Assembly (NCBI RefSeq): GCF_032854445.1
Contig: NC_088302.1
Coordinates: 51,366,046-51,430,045 of the forward strand
DNA from: Liolophura sinensis
Taxonomy: Eukaryota > Mollusca > Polyplacophora > Chitonida > Chitonidae
Reading direction: 5' to 3'
DNA length: 64,000 bases
Shown: in pieces, positions 13,601 to 25,039 of the stretch
Position numbering within the stretch: position 1 is the first letter of the stretch
Layout: each line of letters starts with the position of its first letter
Notes under the pieces: generated by a model
What the model saw: only the letters and a program-made list of their open reading frames with translations
The model's database searches: none
Told to the model about the DNA's origin: nothing
Position numbers and translations under genes: made by a program

Positions 13601-16600
13601 ATTGTCTCTGCCACTATTTCCCATTTGTGTTTATAGTGAGAATAATCAAAAAATTATCAATTCTCAATCTCACAGATAACACAATAAAAGCCAGCATCAG
13701 CATTTCATAAAAGGTCCACTTTAGAAAAAATACTCAACAGATAATCTGTTTAGTCACTTATCAGAAACTTCCTTTGACCAGAAAACTCCAAAATCAGTGA
13801 TCAATGTGTATAAAGACAATCTGACAGAATGATCAACCATGACAGCTTCTAGCTGTGTTCCACAAAGTTAGTTCAGTACAACAATCATCACAGAGGTAGG
13901 TCAACATGTATGAAACTTAACCTGATCTGGAACTTACAAATTTAAAGTGACAGGTAATACTACAGATTTGTCAATGGATTTGTCCTCTTCTTCAGACAGG
14001 TCTAATTCCTCACTCATCTTCTGTAAATATCTGTAACAGTTGTATTCGTGTCACTGTACATGAAGGTTAAAATCTCAGACGAAATCTTTCCATGTAATAA
14101 CGAACACCCTGAAGACTAGAACTGAACTAAATTCAAATTAATCCATCAAACAATATTCTCTTTTTAAAAATCAGATCAGAAATTTTTAACTACCCCAATT
14201 CTTCTAATTATTGGTTCTTTTGGGACCAATATTAGTGTTGAAAGTAGAATATTACATTTCTTTATCAGCCTTTTGAAAAAGTAAAGATATGAGTGTGTTT
14301 TCATTAGATGGTCTAACATGAAAAAAGAAACTCACTACTCACCATTGGCTAAAATGAGCAGACCAGGTGTCCCAATAATTAGAACAAATAGGGGTATTAT
14401 TAAGGTAAACAACAACAGAAGTTCTACGATTATTCCAAATTTATTACCCACAAGCCTCCATCTATACAGTTAATGCCATTAAACTATTTGCAACTACATG
14501 TGTCTCACCTTAGTGCTTTTTCATACTTCTTCTTTGCCTTTGCATACTGCTGAGTTTTGAATAAATCATTGCCTATTTTCCGTACCTCACTGGCCAGCTC
14601 AACAATTTTATCCTTGTTTTCTACCTAAAGCCAACAAATATAAACCTGCTACATGGGTGAGATTCAGCACTACAATGCTTCTGACTTTAATATTATGCTT
14701 ATACATGTACTCGTGGGTTTTTTACTCTGATTTTTAGGCATAGTAAGAGATATTGAGCCTTGGCAAAATTTGCAGCGTATTTCTCCACTTGGCTAACTTG
14801 GTCAATGTACATTTAATTCATCTACAAAATCTCTTGTGGGAATGTCAGGCAACAACCTGAGGATGGTTGTGGTGTTCACCCGGGCTCTGCCCAGTTTCCA
14901 CCATAATGCTGTCTTTATGGTGAAATATTCTTCAGAGTGGCACAAAAATAGATAAACATCTACAAAACCTCATCATTAGGTGCAACAAACGTATTAAGCT
15001 GAATCCTAGCAGTATACAGAACATCATTAAATTCATCTTCACATTGGGTAATAAACCAGTGTACATATTCGATACATGGGTACTGACTATTCTTTTGTCT
15101 GAAATGTATTCTTATAAAGACAACTGCTCAAGGTCACTGACAAATTAAGAAGAATATAGCTTTCAATCCTTTAGGTGGCCTGGATGCAATACAGTTCATC
15201 TGCCTGTATCATACCTTTGTAAAGTCAATGTCGGAGTCCTCTGGCCAGTCTGCATACACATCTCCTGTCCCATCATCCTCTGTGAGATTCTCATCCTTCC
15301 CATCAGGCAACACCCCACAATCAGATATCACACACGGCTGGCAAAATACATAATCATCAAAAACAGTAGACATAACCACCCAACAGTCAGTTATCACACA
15401 GGGCTGACAAAATACACAATCATCAAACAGTTGACCTAACCACCCAACAGTCAGCTATCACACACGGCTGGCAAAATACACAATCATCAAAAACAGTAGA
15501 CATAACCACCCCACAGTCAGCTATCACACACGGCTGACAAAATACACAATCATCAAACAGTTGACCTAACCATCCCACAATCAGCTATCACACAAGGCTG
15601 ACAAAATACACAATCATCAAACAGCTGACATAACCACCCCACAATCAGCTATCACACAGGGCTGGCAAAATACACAATCATCAAAAACAGTTGACCTAAC
15701 CATCCCACAGTCAGCTACCACACAAGGCTGACAAAATACACAATCATCAAACAGTTGACATAACCACCCCACAGTCAGATATCACACAAGGCTGACACAA
15801 TACACAATCATCAAAAACAGTTGACATAACCACCCCACAGTCAGATATCACACAAGGCTGACACAATACACAATCATCAAAAACAGTAGACATAACCACC
15901 CCACAGTCAGCTATCACACAAGGCTGACAAAATACACAATCATCAAACAGTTGACCTAACCATCCCACAGTCAGCTATCACACAGGGCTGACAAAATACA
16001 CAATCATCAAACAACTGACATAACCACCCCACAATCAGCTATCACACACGGCTGACAAAATACATAATCATCAAAAACAGTTGACCTAACCACCCCACAG
16101 TCAGCTTTCACACAAGGCTGAAAAAATACACAATCATCAAACAGTTGACCTAACCATCCCACAATCAGCTATCACACAAGGCTGACAAAATACACAATCA
16201 TCAAACAGCTGACATAACCACCCCACAATCAGCTATCACACAGGGCTGGCAAAATACACAATCATCAAAAACAGTTGACCTAACCACCCAACAGTCAGCT
16301 ACCACACAAGGCTGACAAAATACACAATCATCAAACAGTTGACATAACCACCCCACAGTCAGATATCACACAAGGCTGACAAAATACACAATCATCAAAA
16401 ACAGTTGACATAACCACCCAACAGTCAGCTATCACACAAGGCTGACAAAATACACAATCATCAAACAGTTGACATAACCATCCCACAGTCAGCTATCACA
16501 CAAGGCTGACAAAATACACAATCATAAAACAACTGACATAACCACCCCACAATCAGCTATCACACATGGCTGGCAAAATACACAATCATCAAAAACAGTT

Positions 16601-19600
16601 GACCTAACCATCCCACAGTCAGCTATCACACAAGGCTGACAAAATACACAATCATCAAAAACAGTAGACATAACCACCCCACAGTCAGCTATCACACATG
16701 GCTGACAAAATACACAATCATCAAACAGTTGACATAACCACCCCACAGTCAGCTATCCCACACGGCTGGCAAAATACACAATCATCAAAAACAGTATACA
16801 TAACCACCCCACAGTCAGCTATCACACACGGCTGACAAAATACACAATCATCAAACAGTTGACCTAACCATCCCACAATCAGCTATCACACAGGGCTGAC
16901 AAAATACACAATCATCAAACAGTTGACATAACCACTCCACAGTCAGCTATCACACACAGCTGACACAATACACAATCATCAAACAGCTGACATAACCACC
17001 CCACAATCAGCTATCACACACGGCTGACAAAATACACAATCATCAAACAGTTGACCTAACCACCCCACAGTCAGCTATCACACACAGCTGACAAAATACA
17101 CAATCATCAAACAGTTGACATAACCACCCCACAGTCAGCTATCACACAGGGCTGGCAAAATACACAATCATCAAAAACAGTTGACCTAACCACTCCACAG
17201 TCAGCTATGACACACAGCTGACAAAATACACAATCATCAAACAGTTGACATAACCACCCCACAATCAGCTATCGCACAAGGCTGACAAAATACACAATCA
17301 TCAAACAGTTGACCTAACCACTCCACAGTCAGCTATCACACAGGGCTGACAAAATACACAATCATCAAACAGTTGACCTAACCATCCCACAGTCAGCTAT
17401 CACACAAGGCTGACAAAATACACAATCACCACACAGCTGACATAACCACCCCACAATCAGCTATCACACAGGGCTGACAAAATACACAATCATCAAAAAC
17501 AGTTGACCTAACCACCCCACAGTCAGCTATCACACACGGCTGACAAAATACACAATCATCAAAAACAGTAGACATAACCATCCCACAATCAGCTATCACA
17601 CAGGGCTGACAAAATACACAATCATCAAACAGTTGACCTAACCATCCCACAGTCAGCTATCACACACGGCTGAAAAAATACACAATCATCAAAAACAGTA
17701 GACATAACCACCCCACAGTCAGCTATCACACAGGGCTGACAAAATACACAATCATCAAAAACAGTAGAAATAACCACCCCACAGTCAGCTATCACACAGG
17801 GCTGACAAAATACACAATCATCAAACAGTTGACATAACCACCCCACAGTCAGCTATCACACACGGCTGGCAAAATACACAATCATTAAAAACAGTAGACA
17901 TAACCACCCCACAGTCAGCTATCACACAGGGCTGGCAAAATACACAATCATCAAAAACAGTAGACATAACCACCCCACAGTCAGCTATCATACAGGGCTG
18001 ACAAAATACACAATCATCAAAAACCGTAGACATAACCACCCCACAGTCAGCTATCACACAGGGCTGACAAAATACACAATCATCAAAAACAGTAGACATA
18101 ACCACCCCACAATCAGCTATCACACACGGCTGATAAAATACACAATCTTCAAACAGCTGACATAACCACCCCACAGTTAGCTATCACACAGGGACACAGT
18201 TCTGATAAAACACAAAATCATCAAACAGCTGACATAACCACCCCACAGTCAGCTATCACACAGGGACACAGTTCTGATAAAACACAAAATCATTAAAAAT
18301 AGTTGACATAACCACCCCACAGTCAGCTATCACACAGGGACACAGTTCTGATAAAACACAAAATCATTAAAAATAATTGACATAACCACCCTAGTGTCAG
18401 CTATCACACAGTTTGATAAAACACAAAATCATTAAGAATAGTTGACATAACCACCCCACAGTCAGCTATCCCACAGTTTGATAAAACAAAATCATCAAAA
18501 ACAGTAAACTACTCAACAGTCAGAGAAAGCTCTAAAAAAGTTAGCAAGTCTTGGTAAAATATCATTTCCAATCAGAACTTTCCTCCACAAATCACTGGCT
18601 TTTGCAACAGGATAGTGATTGATTTCAGTGTAGAACTACTGCTTGCATCATGTCTGGCGCTAATGCAGTCCTTTATTACCTGTGCGGGTCGGTCATTCTC
18701 TCCTGTTTCTGTGTGCTCCAGTTCACGGACAACGTTAAAGCCCTTAATGACTTTACCGAAGATGACATGTTTGTCATCAAGATGTGGAGTGGGCACAGTC
18801 GTGATGAAGAACTGGGAACCATTGGTGTTAGCTCCTGCATTTGCCATGCTCAACAAAAATGGCTTGTCATGCTGTCAGAAAAAAAAAAAGGGGGGGGGGG
18901 GTGAGTGAGTGCTTTGGGTTTAATGTCATACTTCACAATTTTTCAATTACATGACGACGAAGGAGCCCTTAGAGTGTATGTAATGTGCCTTCTTGTTGCA
19001 GGACGTATTTCCATCTCTCTCCAAGGCAAGTAAGCTGCCCACCCAAGCCATTACACTGATGCGGGTCAACCAGTCGTTGCACTATCCCCTCAATGCAGGA
19101 TGCCAAGTGAAAACAGAGGGTAAATAATACTTGATATTATATATATATTTATTGATCTACTTTTGTTTCTTTTTTTTTTTGATATCTAATTAACACCGTA
19201 AGAATTATCAACTACATTACACATCTGATTGCAGTCTAGAGTTCCCGGAATAAACCACCAATGTTTGGTAAGTTACTGACAAACTCTGCCACATGTGATG
19301 TACATTCACAACATACAGGTGCAAGGCAAGATGTCCTCACCAAACGTTATGCTTTGCAAATTGCCACACTGGCATTGTTGACCACATCAGCGATGAGAAT
19401 GAGGGACTCTTCAAAGTACCTGTTCAAGTCCAACACCAATAAAATAAATTAATGAATAAACAAATAGCACATCAAAATATTCATGAGTTAAAATTCTGGT
19501 TGACTTCAAACTGATTGACTTGTTTGTTTGCCATGTTTGCACTGTTTAACGTCATGGTGGTCACCTCTCACTGAAATGCTGTCTCACCGAAATGTCATGC

Positions 19601-22600
19601 TGAAGTCACCAGACATGACGACTGGTACTGGGCAGTATAAGACATTCCCCTCAGGTATACTGTAACCAGGGTACTCCACTATGTTTAAGGATATCTAGAA
19701 ATGCAGAAGTAACTGTACGTATTAACTTGAAAAAAATTCACAAAATGCTGCTTTCATTCACAAACCTTAAAATGGAATCCTTCATCTTCAAACTTATCAC
19801 CATAAATACTCTCACCGCCTGTCCCATCTTGGTTGGAGAAATCTCCTCCTTGGATCATGAAACCCTTTATGACTGCAAGTTAGAGCAATCACACCTTTAC
19901 TGTGAACATTACCTGTGAGTTCTTTATGACTGCAAACAGCAAGTTACAGCAATTACACCTTTACTCACAACATTACTCGTCAACTGGTGAACCATGAACT
20001 AATCATACCAAACAGTAGGTCAGACCAATCACACCTCTACCCACAACATTACTTTTCAATTCTTTATGATAGCTAATAGCAAGTTAGAGCAATCAAACCT
20101 ACAGCGTGAACATTGTCAATTCTTTATGATAGCTAACAGCAAGTTAGAGCTATCAGTTTTTCTGTGAACCTTACTGGTGAATTCTTTATGACAGCTAACA
20201 GCAAGTTAAGGGCAATCGCACTACACTGTGAATGTTGTCAATTCTTCATGACAACTAACAGCATGTTACAGGAATTACACCTTTTCCAACATTACATGTC
20301 AACTGTGTATGATAGCAAACAGCAGGTTAGACCAATCAAACCTCTACCAACAACATTACTTGTCAACTGTTGAACCATAAACTAATCATAGCAAACAGTA
20401 GGTGAGACCAATCAAACCTCTACCCACAACATTACTTGTCAACTGTTGAATCATGAAATGATCATAGCAAACAGCAGGTAAGACCAATCAAACCTCTACC
20501 CACGACATTACTTGTCAACTGTTGAATCATGAAATGATCATAGCAAACAGCAGGTTAGACCAATCAAACCTCTATCCACAACATTACTTGTCAACTGTTG
20601 AATCATGAAATGATCATAGCAAACAGCAGGTTAGACCAATCAAACCTCTACCCACAACATTACTTGTCAACTGTTGAATCATGAAATGATCATAGCAAAC
20701 AGCAGGTTAGACCAATCAAACCTCTACCCACAACATTACTTGTCAACTGTTGAATCATGAAATGATCATAGCAAACAGCAGGTAAGACCAATCAAACCTC
20801 TACCCACGACATTACTTGTCAACTGTTGAATCATGAAATGATCATAGCAAACAGCAGGTTAGACCAATCAAACCTCTACCCACAACATTACTTGTCAACT
20901 GTTGAATCATGAAATGATCATAGCAAACAGCAGGTTAGACCAATCAAACCTCTACCCACAACATTACTTGTCAACTGTTGAATCATGAAATGATCATAGC
21001 AAACAGCAGGTTAGACCAATCAAACCTCTACCCACAACATTACTTGTCAACTGTTGAATCATGAAATGATCATAGCAAACAGCAGGTTAGACCAATCAAA
21101 CCTCTATCCACAACATTACTTGTCAACTATTGAATCATGAAATGAGCATAGCAAACAGCAGGTAAGACCAATCAAACCTCTACCCATGACATTACTTGTC
21201 AACTGTTGAATCATGAAATGATCATAGCAAACAGCAGGTTAGACCAATCAAACCTCTACATTTACTTATCAGTTTTTAATGATAGCAAATATGCAAGTCA
21301 GAGCAATCATACTTTCATAAGAATTGTTAAGTAACAGTGGGTGAAGACTTCACCTTCGGAATACTGTAATATTTAGATACATGTATCTATGAAACTCAAA
21401 ACAGAATGAAAGTAGGGTCAGCCATTTGCTTAAATGGTAGCAAGACTAAACAGTTTTGTTAATACTGGCTATGAAGAATATTACATACAGCACAGACTAT
21501 AAAGCCATGGCTTCAAACTGGTATATATATTTGTATTATAATAGTGGTAATGTGACTAATGTAAGACCTTGGTAAACATGATGACGGTTAATAAACTGGT
21601 TTTACAATGATGACACTGTCTAAACCTCTAGTGCAATTGCCAGATTTGTATTCAGGTAAGACGCAAACTAAAGAAATGTAACAAATGACAAAGAAAAGCA
21701 AGATGAAATACGTTCACAATTGTTATGTAAATCATGCACAACATTTCAACCTAGAGTTTTATCAACAACAGGCTTACTGCGGTGGAATGGACATCCTTTG
21801 AAGTAGAGTGGCTTCCCTGTAGTTTCTCCAACACCTTTCTCGCCTGTACACAAAGCACGAAAATTTTCTGCTGTTTTGGGTACCTCTTTGGTAAACAATT
21901 CAAAGACAATCCGACCAGCTGAAAAGTTGCATAAAATAAATTTCTTTAATTCCTGTGATTTGAAGTTACAGATACAATTCATAAAGAGACGTAAATTTTT
22001 TTTAAAAATCTTCAATGTAAAGGTTTAAGATTCTTTCAATGAACCCATCTGATCATATACATGTATAATATTCTGTATTTGCACTGATAATTTCTCGTGT
22101 ATAAAACACGTTTTCACTCTCAGAGCAAGCTCAAGATGTATTTCACATCAGAGGAAGGAAGCTGATTTTACCACCTTAATGAATTCATGACCAAGCTTAT
22201 TTCAGTTTCTGCCACAAAGGCTCCACAAACTGCAAAGGCTGAAGAGTATCATGGATTCCCTGTCTGAGGGTTGAACCAACACCTTGGCTTGTGTGTATAG
22301 GAATTTAAAGACAAACATCATAACCACTTTGGAAAGCACACAGGCCTGGATCCCCGGGGGAAAGTAAGACATTTGTGAATTAAAAACATTGCTGAGATAA
22401 GGTCTGGATTTCTAATACTAGTATAACATAAGATCCGATGCACATGTAGCCTACGTGGCCTAATCCTGCCATAACATAATTTGAAACTTGCAGGTTTATT
22501 ACAAGTTACAAACACATTCGATAATCATGAGTGGAGTAACACAGAAGATTAAATTCCTATCGTCTCTCAAATGTCACTGTGTGAACTCATCTAAAACCCA

Positions 22601-22833
22601 CAACTCATAAAAACGCGTCCCAGACAAGTACCATTGAACGACCAGTATTCGTTACATACACATAATCTTCTGAAAATCATGTACAATTCCACCCAATCAG
22701 TTTTAAAGAAATGTTTGTCTTAAAAGAAGGTAAACGATTTCTATTCCACACATCAGTATCAGTGCTGACCATTTTCTCCAGCGATCTGTACATCAAAGAA
22801 AACGCGCGTTGTGGTCTCAGCGTCGGCTGCCAT
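7616..22833 (-). CDS. PPID: Cyclophilin 40 (peptidyl-prolyl isomerase D), 11 exons
   Basis: Exons in transcript order are 22833-22770, 21918-21778, 19872-19766, 18871-18680, 15337-15215, 14624-14509, 14030-13938, 11510-11453, 10388-10302, 7896-7854 and 7701-7616. Every boundary is GT-AG and all phases agree, giving 369 residues (human 370). Residues 1-175 are the cyclophilin domain: [41 protein letters not shown] with the catalytic Arg, Phe and Gln, then NGSQFFITT and [13 protein letters not shown]. The His in PTPHLD replaces the Trp of cyclophilin A, as is typical of CYP40, and lowers cyclosporin binding. An acidic linker ([16 protein letters not shown]) leads to three TPR repeats that bind the HSP90 C-terminus, ending LYAKMF. 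Family role: proline isomerase and HSP90 co-chaperone in steroid receptor and other client complexes. Upstream is TATA-less, with an ETS-like CCGGAA at 22846-22851. The introns are inflated by repeats copied from its own splice junctions. Confidence 0.97.
8384..10291. mobile_element. Large foldback element in PPID intron 9
   Basis: The segment 8384-8700 is repeated in inverted orientation at 9120-9345 plus 10245-10291. Shared blocks include TTGTAGGATGCTTATCGAAG, GGAGTGCCACCAGTGCC and TGTCAGAATTTTAAAATAGC in the right-arm sense. The loop is 8700-9120. The right arm is split by a separate insertion (9352-10239). The outer end stops about 10 bases from the splice donor of exon 9. The arms differ at many positions, so the insertion is old. 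The class is unknown; a foldback or hairpin DNA transposon is most likely. Confidence 0.7.
9352..10239. mobile_element. Non-autonomous DNA transposon nested in foldback arm
   Basis: The ends are imperfect inverted repeats: CAGGGTTCCTACAG at the left against CTGTGCGCACCCTG at the right. Both are followed inward by TTCAAGGA-type motifs (TCAAGGAGTTT left, TTTCAAGGACT right). It interrupts the right arm of the surrounding inverted repeat, which gives its borders to within a few bases. No transposase frame is present. I could not see a clear target duplication. Confidence 0.6.
10376..10680. repeat. Decayed tandem copies of exon 9 splice junction (PPID intron 8)
   Basis: Immediately upstream of exon 9 (on the minus strand) the exon head and its acceptor recur about three times. 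On the minus strand the real exon begins GCTCTGGATATAGATCCTAAC. A copy near 10485-10508 reads GCTCTGGGTATACGTCATAA, and further copies near 10550-10570 and 10592-10630 keep only parts (for example ATGTAGGTCCTAAC). Units are about 65-75 bp and strongly diverged. Confidence 0.6.
11768..11850 (+). mobile_element. Fragment of tRNA-type SINE (family 1)
   Basis: GACCTGCGGATGGTCGTG and GGGCTCTGC match the body of the SINE whose full copies are at 24583, 41358 and 55389. Head and tail are missing or decayed. It lies in PPID intron 7. Confidence 0.55.
12386..12718 (-). mobile_element. SINE family 2, nearly full length, in PPID intron 7
   Basis: On the minus strand the element opens with a tRNA-like head: A box region TGCACAGTTGGTAGAGCG and B box region GATTCAAGGTCAATCC. 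The body ends in CACTCACTCAC-type sequence at the low-coordinate side. The body (for example CACTATCCCCTTAATGC in plus sense) is shared with a second copy at 18901-19110. This is a Pol III-type SINE unrelated in sequence to family 1. The long open frame across it is not a gene. Confidence 0.75.
12750..13250. repeat. Very degenerate ~65-75 bp tandem repeat in PPID intron 7
   Basis: Loosely repeated blocks carry ACATTGAGC..GAACAGATAATGT..AACTAATAATGAA..CCATCC..CAACT with irregular spacing. The two copies at 13090-13250 are clearest. Copies to the left are heavily mutated. Confidence 0.5.
14831..14955 (+). mobile_element. SINE family 1 fragment in PPID intron 5
   Basis: It matches the SINE body (GGAATGTCAGGCAACAACCT, CGGGCTCTGCCCAGTTTCCA, CCATAATGCTG, GAAATATTCTT). 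The tRNA head is lost. Confidence 0.75.
15338..18490. repeat. 64/66-bp minisatellite made of exon 5 splice junctions (PPID intron 4)
   Basis: About 43 head-to-tail units lie between 15340 and 18132, followed by about five looser units to 18490. On the minus strand each 66-bp unit is a 39-nt intron tail (GTTATGTCTACTG, then TTTTTGATGATT, then GTATTTTG[CT]CAG) joined to a 27-nt copy of the head of exon 5 (CCGTGTGTGATAGCTGACTG, then TGGGGTG). The first steps from the true acceptor are 66, 64 and 66 bp. The difference is CAAAAACAG against CAAACAG in plus sense. The total length fits about 20 units of 66 and 23 of 64. Nearly every unit keeps a CAG acceptor. The 66-bp units stay open in the frame of exon 5 (period 22 residues), so Cys-rich open frames of 73-117 codons appear on the minus strand; these are not separate genes. 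Confidence 0.95.
18874..18900 (-). other. Homopolymer polypyrimidine tract before PPID exon 4
   Basis: On the minus strand a run of about 11 C and 10 T precedes CTGACAG, the acceptor of exon 4. It is bounded by a SINE whose tail ends at 18901. Such a tract should be length-variable between individuals and could alter splicing strength. Confidence 0.7.
18901..19110 (-). mobile_element. SINE family 2 copy in PPID intron 3, head truncated
   Basis: The plus-sense sequence (GAGTGAGTGCTTTGGGTTTA, TTGTTGCAGGACGTATTTCC, CAACCAGTCGTTGCACTATC) matches the copy at 12386-12718, but the tRNA-like head at the high-coordinate end is missing. It sits directly against the polypyrimidine tract of exon 4. Confidence 0.75.
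19873..21262. repeat. 60-76-bp tandem array adjoining exon 3 acceptor (PPID intron 2)
   Basis: About 20 units. Nearest exon 3 they are about 60 bp and still contain a copy of the acceptor and exon head; on the minus strand TTTGCAGTCATAAAG at 19923-19937 mirrors the true junction CTTGCAGTCATAAAG. Farther away the unit becomes a regular 76 bp (plus sense: AATCATGAAATGATCATAGC, AAACAGCAGGTTAGACCAAT, CAAACCTCTACCCACAACAT, TACTTGTCAACTGTTG) with near identity between copies, so this end was amplified most recently. Confidence 0.9.
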
Positions 22834-23350
22834 GCTGACAGTGATCCGGAAATGGTCTAGGATTTATCGGTACCGTAAATCCGAAAAAGGACTATAAAAG
22901 CATTTTGCTGATTTACACATATTTTCTCTTTTGGACATTTTCATGCCACCTGTACTAGTATAAAAAAAAACCAACAAAAAAAAAAAAAAACAAAAAAATG
23001 ACCAACCAGTGATTAAAATTTCACTTCATTGTCATTTATTGCACAACGCACAGATCCCGGCACAACGACGACATAAAAGAACGCACTAGAAGACGGCACT
23101 AAAACTTTAAGAAATTAACAACAAGGGACAATTTATGTTCCCGTGACAATCGCTGATGATATTAGCTGACAAAGAGTGTTAGCCGGTCACAGTTGGCCAA
23201 TGGATTTACACAATGAAATGAATTCTCCAGTCTGTAATTAATAATGTGTATATATGTACCGTACACGCATATAATGTGAGGATGTACACGTCACGCATGG
23301 ACCCAATACCTGTCACATACAGCGCTGTGGTTTTTACCTGTGTTTTTGAT

Positions 23351-23572
23351 TTGATTGCTTGATTGATATGTGTTTTACGCCGAACTCAAGAATACGTCAA
23401 TTAAACGAGGGCTGCCAGGTTGGAAGAAACCACAGTCCTTGGAAGCCGCGGGCTGCTGATAGACCCTCTCGGGTACGGCCGGAGAGAAAGCCAGTTTGAG
23501 CTGGACTTGAACTCACAACGTTTGCCCTGGTGAGAAACCCCTGTGTCATTGCGCTGCGCCTGTGTATTTGAC
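23351..23572 (-). mobile_element. SINE family 1, inverted copy
   Basis: Plus-sense GTGTTTTACGCCGAACTCAAG is the reversed tail, GAGCTGGACTTGAACTCACA the reversed B box, and TGTGTCATTGCGCTGCGCC the reversed head. It is near full length but diverged. Confidence 0.8.
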
Positions 23573-24269
23573 AAGGTTTACCTGGGGATCCAGCGTTGAA
23601 GAGATAGCGAAGTGTATGGAATTTGACTTTGGTTATTCTGCCACAAACATTTACAGTTATCACTGATTGAAAAAAGACATTGGAGACTGCAGATTGTTGT
23701 CACACTGGGTGCTGAATTAATATTCCCTTTTGTGTGTAACTTCATACAGCGATACCGTTGTGATATAGACGCCAAATGGTCGTTCCTGGGAAGGGCCCCA
23801 GGTCACACGAAACCGGTCATATATAGGTCCGATGTAGCGTGTTAACCAAGGCACGACTAGGGCAGTAAATTTCACCTCATTTGATTCTAACATCGCTTCG
23901 TACGTCAGTAAGCGAAGTGCCCAAGCTCACCCAGGCTGACAAGGCATTTGCTCCCCAACACAATCCACCAATTCTAACCAATAGTCCTCACTTAATCGTG
24001 GATTAGTGGAGCCTCGTTTTCAATCTAATATAACGTGAACTCTTGTCCAGCTTATTGACGATCAGATTAGATCGAAAGCGAGGTTCCGTATGCAAAAAAA
24101 TATTTTACGCAAATCCTGGAGTCAAACAGAGAAATGTCTAATGATGCTCAGCCTTAGCTGTCAATGAAGTCATCTGTTGCGAGATATTGGGCCTTAAGCG
24201 TACATGCTCAGACTGAGAATCTGAGAATGACGATATTATTCACTAATATTCTTTGAGGTGTGGTAGTAA

Positions 24270-24460
24270 TTCAAAGTTTCTTTCAGGTGGACGCCCTCAC
24301 AAACATTCTTTCAGATGGACGCTCTCACAAACATTCTATGAGGCATACACTCATACAGATATTCTTTCATAACGATATTCATACAGATTCCTTCGTATAT
24401 TCAAATACTCTTTCAGGATGACATTCGTACAAACATTCTCTCAAACATTCATTCTAGAGG
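24270..24460. repeat. ~32-bp degenerate tandem repeat
   Basis: About six imperfect units of the type TTCTTTCAGATGGACGCTCT followed by CACAAACA. Decay is strong in the middle units. Confidence 0.6.
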
Positions 24461-24582
24461 CTTAAATGACTACAAATAGGTTTCTTGTAAATTATCCCTG
24501 AATGCAACGCAAATGTAAAAGACTGGGTTAAAATGCATATGTTGGTTTAGTATGCAAAATGTACTTTTTGTCATAGAAGAGG

Positions 24583-24832
24583 CCTCCATGGCTCAGTTAG
24601 TTAGCGCGCTAGCGCAATGTGATGACCCAGGAGCCTCTCACCAATGCGGTCGCTGTGAGTTCAAGCTCATGCTGGCTTCCTCGCCGGCCGTACGTGGGAA
24701 GGTCTGACGGCAACCTGCGGATGGCCGTGGATTTCCCCCTGGCTCTGTCCGGTTTCCATAATACTGGTCACCGTCGTATAAGAGAAATATTCATGAGTTA
24801 CGGCGTAAAACACCAATCAAATAAATAAATAA
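24583..24832 (+). mobile_element. SINE family 1, full-length copy
   Basis: The tRNA-like head has an A box (TGGCTCAGTTAGTTAGCGCG) and B box (GTGAGTTCAAGCTC). A body follows with GTGGATTTCCCCCTGGCTCT, then a tail ATTCATGAGTTACGGCGTAA with (AAAT)n. A target duplication ATAGAAG flanks it. The central GGGTTTCC..CGGTTTCC core recalls the conserved domain of MetaSINEs, from memory. Confidence 0.88.
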
Positions 24833-24867
24833 ACAATAGAAGACCGTGACTTTAGGTATGGGAAAGT

Positions 24868-24912
24868 ATTTATTTATTATTTGATTGGTGTTTTATGCCG
24901 TTCTCAAGAATG
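24868..24912 (-). mobile_element. SINE family 1 tail fragment
   Basis: TTTGATTGGTGTTTTATGCC is the reversed tail of the family. Confidence 0.7.
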
Positions 24913-25039
24913 TATGGGAAAGTAAACTGATCACTAGTTGAAATTTTATTCTATTTCTATGAAATTTATTTAAATAGCAATATACTGCTTTAAATAGTCT
25001 AATAGTTTTCTTTTCTTTTCTTTTTTTTCTCGACTCAAT

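Noticed and set aside
15747..18174. Several Cys-rich minus-strand open frames of 73-117 codons that look like small metal-binding proteins
   Set aside because: They are the minisatellite read in one frame, with no start context, and are fully explained by the exon 5 junction repeat.
15338..18490. CRISPR-like regular array
   Set aside because: The units have no unique spacers; whole units repeat, and the context is a eukaryotic intron.
24583..24670. tRNA gene (A and B boxes present, also at 41358, 55389 and 62256)
   Set aside because: The heads do not fold into a full cloverleaf with an anticodon arm and are followed by the same SINE body and A-rich tail each time.
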